The notes under the pieces: model-generated
Told to the model about the DNA's origin: nothing
Database searches by the model: none
What the model saw: the letters and a program-made list of their open reading frames with translations, nothing else
Origin: Bin80 sp965220935
Lineage (GTDB): Bacteria > Bacteroidota > Rhodothermia > Rhodothermales > Bin80
Reading direction: 5' to 3'
Assembly (NCBI GenBank): GCA_965220935.1
Contig: OZ244857.1
Span: forward strand, 186,001 to 250,000
DNA: 64,000 nucleotides
In this document: positions 54,635 to 61,021 of the stretch, in pieces
Layout: every line of letters begins with the position of its first letter
Position numbering within the stretch: the stretch's first letter is position 1
Translations under genes and position numbers: made by a program

Positions 54635-56395
54635 ATGAAAGTAGTTGCATCTTTTATCATAATAATCTTGTTCGTAATCGGAGTTCAAGCTCAGAGTATG
54701 CAGGAATTGCAAGTTCTCGCGGAGCAAGGAGATGCAGATGCTCAGTTCGCTATGGGTGACATTCATTGGTATGGACTCGGCGTTAAGGAAGACCCGACTG
54801 AGGCTGTGCGGTGGTACAGGATAGCCGCGGATCAGGGACATGCGAAGGCGCAATTCAATCTCGGATTCATGTATGCCCTCGGGCAGGGCGTACCACAGAA
54901 TGATACTGAGGCTGTGCGCTGGTACAGGATGGCCGCGGAGCAGGGATATGCGGAGGCGCAATTCGGACTCGGACTCATGTACGGCCTCGGGCAGGGCGTG
55001 CCAGAGAATTATACTGAGGCTGTGCGCTGGATCAGGATGGCCGCGGAGCAGGGAGATGCGGAGGCGCAATTCGGACTCGGAAACGCCTATGCCAACGGCT
55101 GGGGCGTACCAGAGAATGATACTGAGGCTGTGCGCTGGATCAGGATGGCCGCGGAGCAGGGATATGCGGAGGCGCAATTCGGACTCGGAAACGCCTATGC
55201 CAACGGCTGGGGCGTACCAGAGAATGATACTGAGGCTGTGCGCTGGTACAGGATGGCCGCGGAGCAGGGAGATGCGGAGGCGCAATTCGGACTCGGAAAC
55301 GCCTATGCCAACGGCTGGGGCGTACCAGAGAATGATACTGAGGCTGTGCGCTGGATCAGGATGGCCGCGGAGCAGGGAGATGCGGAGGCGCAATTCGGAC
55401 TCGGAAACGCCTATGCCAACGGCTGGGGCGTACCAGAGAATGATACTGAGGCTGTGCGCTGGTACAGGATGGCCGCGGAGCAGGGAGATGCGAAGGCGCA
55501 ATTCCGACTCGGATTCATGTATGCCAGCGGGAGGGGCGTACCAGAGAATGATACTGAGGCTGTGCGCTGGATCAGGATGGCCGCGGAGCAGGGATATGCG
55601 GAGGCGCAATTCGGACTCGGATTCATGTATGCCAGCGGGAGGGGCGTACCAGAGAATGATACTGAGGCTGTGCGCTGGATCAGGATGGCCGCGGAGCAGG
55701 GAGATGCGGAGGCGCAATTCGGACTCGGAAACGCCTATGCCAACGGCTGGGGCGTACCAGAGAATGATACTGAGGCTGTGCGCTGGTACAGGATGGCCGC
55801 GGAGCAGGGAGATGCGGAGGCGCAATTCGGACTCGGAAACGCCTATGCCAACGGCTGGGGCGTACCAGAGAATGATACTGAGGCTGTGCGCTGGTACAGG
55901 ATGGCCGCGGAGCAGGGAGATGCGAAGGCGCAATTCGGACTCGGAAACGCCTATGCCAGCGGGAGGGGCGTACCAGAGAATGATACTGAGGCTGTGCGCT
56001 GGTACAGAATGGCCGCGGAGCAGGGAAATGCGAGGGCGCAATACAGACTCGGATTCATGTATGGCAGCGGGAGGGGCGTACCAGAGAATTATACTGAGGC
56101 TGTGCGCTGGTACAGAATGGCCGCGGAGCAGGGAAATGCGAGGGCGCAATACAGACTCGGACTCATGTACGGCCTCGGGCAGGGCGTGCCAGAGAATTAT
56201 ACTGAGGCTTACGCGTGGCTTATTCTTGCCAAAGCAAGTGGATTAGACACTGACGTTGAAGAAACCTTAGACGTTGAAGAAACCTTAACTGAACTAAGAA
56301 AACTTCTCACCTCTACCCAAATCACCGAAGGTCAACGACGAGCAACAATACTACATCAAGCAATCGAAGCACGGATCGCAAACAGTGGGCAGTAA
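54635..56395 (+). CDS. Secreted Sel1-repeat protein with 14 repeats
   Basis: A 586-residue protein. Start at 54635 gives the signal peptide MKVVASFIIIILFVIGVQAQ; a TTG at 54584 is unlikely. Residues 29-532 are 14 Sel1 (TPR-like) repeats of exactly 36 residues, consensus AEQGDAEAQFGLGNAYANG then WGVPENDTEAVRWYRMA, and a 54-residue helical C-terminus follows. Sel1 proteins are helical scaffolds for protein-protein contacts, often in the periplasm. The repeats are almost identical, so the array has been recently expanded or homogenised. It follows the Panacea/membrane protein pair by 276 bp and has travelled with it in the duplication; whether it works with them is unknown. Confidence 0.9.
   Translation: MKVVASFIIIILFVIGVQAQSMQELQVLAEQGDADAQFAMGDIHWYGLGVKEDPTEAVRWYRIAADQGHAKAQFNLGFMYALGQGVPQNDTEAVRWYRMAAEQGYAEAQFGLGLMYGLGQGVPENYTEAVRWIRMAAEQGDAEAQFGLGNAYANGWGVPENDTEAVRWIRMAAEQGYAEAQFGLGNAYANGWGVPENDTEAVRWYRMAAEQGDAEAQFGLGNAYANGWGVPENDTEAVRWIRMAAEQGDAEAQFGLGNAYANGWGVPENDTEAVRWYRMAAEQGDAKAQFRLGFMYASGRGVPENDTEAVRWIRMAAEQGYAEAQFGLGFMYASGRGVPENDTEAVRWIRMAAEQGDAEAQFGLGNAYANGWGVPENDTEAVRWYRMAAEQGDAEAQFGLGNAYANGWGVPENDTEAVRWYRMAAEQGDAKAQFGLGNAYASGRGVPENDTEAVRWYRMAAEQGNARAQYRLGFMYGSGRGVPENYTEAVRWYRMAAEQGNARAQYRLGLMYGLGQGVPENYTEAYAWLILAKASGLDTDVEETLDVEETLTELRKLLTSTQITEGQRRATILHQAIEARIANSGQ
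54719..56230 (+). repeat. Fourteen tandem 108-bp repeats (Sel1 array)
   Basis: Exact 108-bp period with near-identical central units; edge units more diverged. The period being a multiple of three leaves other frames open, creating false ORFs on both strands. Confidence 0.92.
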
Positions 56396-56661
56396 TCGTA
56401 AATAATGCACGATAAATAATGGATGTGAACAATGACGTTGGCCAATCTTTGTGATCTCTTCTATGTACAGATGCGCGTCATAGCCAATATGCAAGCGGAT
56501 ACGCGAACCTGCATTATTGCAACTATATCAATGTCACCTCACGTTCGGTTGGGGTTGAGTGTTATGAAGTGCCCTCCAAGGTGATCATGTGGGGTTTAAT
56601 GATCAGAAGACCGCGCCAGTCTGAATGTCCACAGATGTGAGACTCAGTCTTGATTGAGAGT

Positions 56662-57126
56662 TTAACGTGAATCTGGGGATTTTGGAGGTCGCTCAATCCA
56701 GAGCGTTACAGGGCCATCATTGACGAGTGTGACCTGCATTGATGCGCCAAAACTGCCCGATGCTATATTTTGCCCGAGTTCACCTGAAAATTTTTCTTTC
56801 ACATAGTCATAAAGAGGCCCAGCTATCCGAGCGTTTGCAGATTCTGTGAATGATGGCCGACTCCCTCTTGTAGCATTACCGTAAAGCGTGAATTGAGAGA
56901 CCAACAGAATCTCTCCATTTATATCTTGTACAGATAGATTCATCTGCTTTTGATGATCAGGGAAAATACGAAGGTTGAGACACTTTCGTACAAGCCAATC
57001 GGCTTCTATGCGAGTGTCCTTTGAATGAATTCCCAAGAAGATGAGTAAGCCTCGATCAATACGTGCGATTGGTGCATTTTCTACAGTGACCGAGGCATTT
57101 TGGACCCGTTGCACTAGCGCAATCAT
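56662..57126 (-). CDS. dtd: D-aminoacyl-tRNA deacylase
   Basis: Removes D-amino acids wrongly attached to tRNA. 154 residues, the usual length. The two conserved motifs are present: SQFTLYGNATRGSRPSF (about residues 78-94) and a variant of the GP motif, VNDGPVTLWIE, near the C-terminus. Its start overlaps the rdgB stop by 4 bp, so the two housekeeping genes are translationally coupled. Confidence 0.93.
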   Translation of the reverse strand: MIALVQRVQNASVTVENAPIARIDRGLLIFLGIHSKDTRIEADWLVRKCLNLRIFPDHQKQMNLSVQDINGEILLVSQFTLYGNATRGSRPSFTESANARIAGPLYDYVKEKFSGELGQNIASGSFGASMQVTLVNDGPVTLWIERPPKSPDSR

Positions 57127-57731
57127 TGGTTTAATAGTTTATCAATAAAGCGCATAAGCGAAATAGCACTTTCTGCTCTATGACTGATCATGTTTTTATC
57201 CTCTTTGGATAGCTGAGCAAGGCTAATATTGAGTCCATCTGGGATAAAGATGGACTCATATCCAAAGCCCTGTGTAGACAGTGGAACCATAGAAATATGC
57301 CCATTCAGTTGACCCTCAAAATAATTGATCTGGCCATCATGGGCTAAGGCTAATATGGTTACAAACTTAGCCGTACGGTCTGATTTGTTTGCTAGGAGAT
57401 CCAACACCAGAGAGCGGTTCTCGTGACTATCGGCATTTTTTCCTGCAAAGCGGGCGGAATGGACGCCCGGTTTACCATCCAAGGCATGAACGTATAGACC
57501 TGTATCATCACCGACTGCCCAAAGGCCCGTATATATATGAGCGCTCGAAGCCTTCAGTTTCGCATTTCCCCTGAGCGATGAAGACGTTTCATCTACCGCG
57601 GGGGCATCTGGAAAAGCAGATAAGTCAAGAATTTCAAGAGTGTCAGAGGCAAGTAGAAGTTTCAGCTCGTCTGCTTTATTCATATTGCGGGTGGCGAGCA
57701 CAAGTTTTTGCTTCAAATCTGTTGGTGCCAT
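57123..57731 (-). CDS. rdgB: XTP/dITP diphosphatase (RdgB/HAM1)
   Basis: House-cleaning enzyme hydrolysing non-canonical purine triphosphates. 202 residues. Seen: LVLATRNMNKADEL at the N-terminus (family SGNxxKxxE-like), AVGDDTGLYVHALDGKPGVHSARFAG (in part DDTGLYVHALDGKPGV, about 72-87), GFGYESIFIPDG and the C-terminal SHRAESA. Located upstream of dtd, with 4-bp overlap, and 14 bp after the FG-GAP protein gene; all are on the minus strand. Confidence 0.93.
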   Translation of the reverse strand: MAPTDLKQKLVLATRNMNKADELKLLLASDTLEILDLSAFPDAPAVDETSSSLRGNAKLKASSAHIYTGLWAVGDDTGLYVHALDGKPGVHSARFAGKNADSHENRSLVLDLLANKSDRTAKFVTILALAHDGQINYFEGQLNGHISMVPLSTQGFGYESIFIPDGLNISLAQLSKEDKNMISHRAESAISLMRFIDKLLNQ

Positions 57732-57745
57732 TGAAATGATCGAGA

Positions 57746-60700
57746 CTACCGAGAGATTGATCCTGAGTTGAAATCAAACAATTCAAGTACCACAGGTCGG
57801 TCATCCGAACGCGCGAGCAGCATCCAAACAGGGTCACCTTGAATAAAGCGAATCTGTCGAGTATCTCCTGGAGCATGGAAGCCTGTATTTGGAATCAATC
57901 GCATTTCGCCAGACGCATCAAAGTGAACGACCGATCCCCATCCCGCATTTGCACTGCCAAAAGCATCGGATGTGGCAGAAATATTTCCAGCAATGAATCC
58001 ATAGGAGCCATCAATTGATCTAAGGGTATTGATCGCCATGACTGGTGTCCATTGAACCTCATCAGGTAATTCTTCAGAAACAAATCGTGTGCCAGATTGA
58101 TTCCAGAATACCGAAGAATACAATGTATGAACGATATGAGTAGGCTTCAAATGGTCACCAAATAAATCCGTGACTGATTGATCTCTATAGGAATGGTAAG
58201 TAGGGACTTGCGCAGACAGGCTAGGCAATTGCTGAAGCAGGGCATCGCGAGAAGTCCATACGAACCACTGATCATAATGCCATTGAGCGATGATAGGATC
58301 AATCCGACCGTCCTGATCCAAGTCATGGGCAAAAAGTGCAATAGGAATATCAAATACAGTATTGAGGCCAAGATTCCCAGCAACTAAGTCTAAGGCGCCA
58401 TCGAGATTCAAATCATCAATTTTAAGGCTTTGCCAAAGCCCCACAGAATTTGAAAGCCCCAAAGAATCTGTTCTGTTGATGAGTTTCCCTCCGAGATTCT
58501 CAAAAATCGTGATAGGCATCCATTCTCCAACCAACGCTAGGTCTGGCATTGCGTCACCAATCAGATCTGCCCAATCAGCGCCCGTGACATGCCCTATTCG
58601 TTGAAGGTCGGGAGAAACCACATTGGTGATATCAGTAAAATATCCAGTCCCATCATTTTCCAGTAGACTACTCAGACCAGATTGACCATAGATTTCAGGT
58701 GGGGCATCACGCCCAACAAAGATATCCATATCTCCGTCAAGATCAAAATCAGTGGCAGCAACAGAAGTTCCGTTAGAATGTAGAGGTGGTAAGCGGTCTG
58801 AGGCAGAGTTAAATGAACCAGAACCAGAGTTTAGATAAATGCGATCCTGATGCAGATCGTTAGATCCTGTCCAGCCTCCACTGACAACATATAAATCCAA
58901 GTCTTCATCTCCATCTGCATCAAAGAAAACCGCATCAACAATTTCCTGAGCTTTGTGAGTATCAGGAAAAAAAGTACTCCGAAAACGCCCATCATCTGTC
59001 TGGAGATAGAGTTCACTAGCCTGGTCCCGAGCACCTCCAAAAAAAACATCCTCAAGTCCATCACCATTGACATCTCCAACCGCCAAAGCAGCTCCGAGAG
59101 TACTTCGCCAGTAGGGCAACAGAGGTTGAATTTCAAAGTCCAAGGCTTGATCTTGACGATGTCTAAACGAAATTCCATGATCGTCAATTGGCTGCATGAT
59201 AGACATTGAATCCTCACTCGGATCTTGATCGAGTGTCTGTCCCTCCACTTCATACAAAATGACACGGGTTCCAGCTACAACTGAGTCTACAGATGATTGA
59301 ATTCCAGAAGGCCACATCACCTTCACGGAATCAACCATAGATGCAGATCCAATGCCAAAGCTAAGTACATGGTCAACCGAAGACTGGAAGCCCCGAGAGG
59401 GCGATTGTTCTTGCATCTGATAGATTCCAGATGACCAAACATGAACTTTTGCTCCAAAAGCAGATGTATTATTTCTAGCTCCGTAGAGTTTGACCGTGAT
59501 AAAATTACTGACTGATTCATTACGATAAACCAGAGCCTGATGATTTAAGGCATTGATAACAAGATCAAGGTCTCCATCAAGATCAAGGTCGCCATATGCA
59601 GCGCCATTTCCAATGACTTGAGCATCAAGCCCCCACTGAGAAGTGACATCGCTTAACCGTAGAGTTTGATCTCCTTGAAACATGAAATTTGATGCAAGTG
59701 CAGATGGCATGTGCCGAGCCACCTCAGCTGCTACGGCAGCCGAGCGGGTTTGGAGTTGGGTCTGAATATCAGGAGTCGCAACATACTCAATGTAGTCCAG
59801 ATCATTTGGGCGTCCTAAAATTCCATTAGTGACAAATAAATCCTTCCAGCCATCTCCGTCAAAATCTCCTAAGAGGGGAGACCATGACCAATCAGTTGCC
59901 TCAATTCCAGCAAAGATGCCAATCTCACTGAAATAAGGAATCCCCTCAGGAGTAATGCCCCGATGGAGTTGAAGCGTATTCCTTGAAACCTGAGATCCGT
60001 ATCCAAAATCCTGTAATATGCGCATCAGTGCATCAGCACTGGCGTGACCAGTGGTCCGCTGAGTCGCCAAATCGGGGGGCAGCATATCCAATGCTACAAT
60101 GTCAGGGTATCCGTCATTATTTAAGTCGGCAATATCAATTCCCATCGTTGAGCGGCTGGTGTGTCCAGTGGTCTTCCATAGAGATTCGGTAAACGTGCCA
60201 TGTCCACTGTTGAGATAAAGGTAGTCATCTTCATGAAAATCATTTCCAACATATATATCTGGCCAGCCATCCATATTTAAGTCGCTGACCGCAAGGCCTA
60301 ATCCATAGCCAAGCGCGCTACTGTATATTCCAGATTCGGCTGTAATGCTTTTGAAAACTCCATTATCTTGACGATAGAACTTATCCCCAACTTTTGGTGC
60401 GTCAATGATTCTGCGCCATGAAGCGACATAGGAATCGCGGGAATGAACGGCATGATTGAGTAGATAGAGGTCTAGATCTCCATCAAGATCAAAGTCAAGC
60501 CATGCAGAATGTGTTGAGAGCCCTTCAAAGTCTAATCCGAATTTCTGACTCTCTTCAGTGAATGTGCCATCATGTTGATTAATGTATAAAAGGTTGTGCC
60601 CTGTTTTTGAGAGATGGTTGACGTTACATACGTAGATATCCAGCCAACCATCCCCATTAACATCCGCCATACTGACACCCGTAGACCATGTGTTCTGGTC

Positions 60701-61021
60701 AGAGGTCACGCCTGCCTTCTCGGTGATATCCTGAAACTTAAAATTCCCTTGATTCAAAAAAAGTTGATCAGAAACCTGATTACCTGTTAGATAAAGATCA
60801 GGTAGATCGTCATTATTGATATCTCCAATGGCCACGCCTCCACCATCATAATAGTATAGATAATCAATGATATTAAAGTCTTCCTCTGGAATAAGCGTAT
60901 TGCTGAAGTCTACCTGTGTATGATCTTGATCTAGTAAAGTAAAGAGGGCCGTATCAGAATCAAGTCCATTTCTACATCCAATTAAAAAGATCAGTAAGGT
61001 GACTATGCCACTAATTCGCAT
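57746..61021 (-). CDS. FG-GAP/ASPIC-UnbV (CRTAC1-like) lipoprotein
   Basis: A 1091-residue secreted protein with a lipoprotein signal (LLIFLIGC, Cys about 16) if it starts at 61021; a start at 61060 hides the signal. It carries many VCBS/FG-GAP beta-propeller repeats with calcium-binding DxNxDGxxD-like loops (DVNGDGWLDIYV, DINNDDLPDLYL, DFDGDGWKDLFV, DLDLDGDLDLVI). A central ASPIC/UnbV domain is seen around residues 545-620 (FGAKVHVWSSGIYQ, SRGFQSSVDHVLSFGIG, VKVMWPSGIQ), followed by a second propeller. Large surface proteins of this type are common in marine Bacteroidota and often accompany SusCD loci. Its start overlaps the end of the paralogue upstream by 11 bp. Confidence 0.88.
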   Translation of the reverse strand: MRISGIVTLLIFLIGCRNGLDSDTALFTLLDQDHTQVDFSNTLIPEEDFNIIDYLYYYDGGGVAIGDINNDDLPDLYLTGNQVSDQLFLNQGNFKFQDITEKAGVTSDQNTWSTGVSMADVNGDGWLDIYVCNVNHLSKTGHNLLYINQHDGTFTEESQKFGLDFEGLSTHSAWLDFDLDGDLDLYLLNHAVHSRDSYVASWRRIIDAPKVGDKFYRQDNGVFKSITAESGIYSSALGYGLGLAVSDLNMDGWPDIYVGNDFHEDDYLYLNSGHGTFTESLWKTTGHTSRSTMGIDIADLNNDGYPDIVALDMLPPDLATQRTTGHASADALMRILQDFGYGSQVSRNTLQLHRGITPEGIPYFSEIGIFAGIEATDWSWSPLLGDFDGDGWKDLFVTNGILGRPNDLDYIEYVATPDIQTQLQTRSAAVAAEVARHMPSALASNFMFQGDQTLRLSDVTSQWGLDAQVIGNGAAYGDLDLDGDLDLVINALNHQALVYRNESVSNFITVKLYGARNNTSAFGAKVHVWSSGIYQMQEQSPSRGFQSSVDHVLSFGIGSASMVDSVKVMWPSGIQSSVDSVVAGTRVILYEVEGQTLDQDPSEDSMSIMQPIDDHGISFRHRQDQALDFEIQPLLPYWRSTLGAALAVGDVNGDGLEDVFFGGARDQASELYLQTDDGRFRSTFFPDTHKAQEIVDAVFFDADGDEDLDLYVVSGGWTGSNDLHQDRIYLNSGSGSFNSASDRLPPLHSNGTSVAATDFDLDGDMDIFVGRDAPPEIYGQSGLSSLLENDGTGYFTDITNVVSPDLQRIGHVTGADWADLIGDAMPDLALVGEWMPITIFENLGGKLINRTDSLGLSNSVGLWQSLKIDDLNLDGALDLVAGNLGLNTVFDIPIALFAHDLDQDGRIDPIIAQWHYDQWFVWTSRDALLQQLPSLSAQVPTYHSYRDQSVTDLFGDHLKPTHIVHTLYSSVFWNQSGTRFVSEELPDEVQWTPVMAINTLRSIDGSYGFIAGNISATSDAFGSANAGWGSVVHFDASGEMRLIPNTGFHAPGDTRQIRFIQGDPVWMLLARSDDRPVVLELFDFNSGSISR

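Larger units (their letters stand above)
53858..56465 (+). repeat. Intact copy of the Panacea/TM/Sel1 block (copy B)
   Basis: The matching span for copy A at 46024-47615. Both ends of similarity are sharp. Neither end shows inverted repeats or an obvious recombination site. Confidence 0.9.

Noticed and set aside
54626..56149. Long open frames on the minus strand (507 codons) and in a second plus frame (468 codons) over the Sel1 array
   Set aside because: The 108-bp period is a multiple of three, so absence of stops in one unit opens the whole array. Only the frame with a signal peptide and Sel1 consensus is real.
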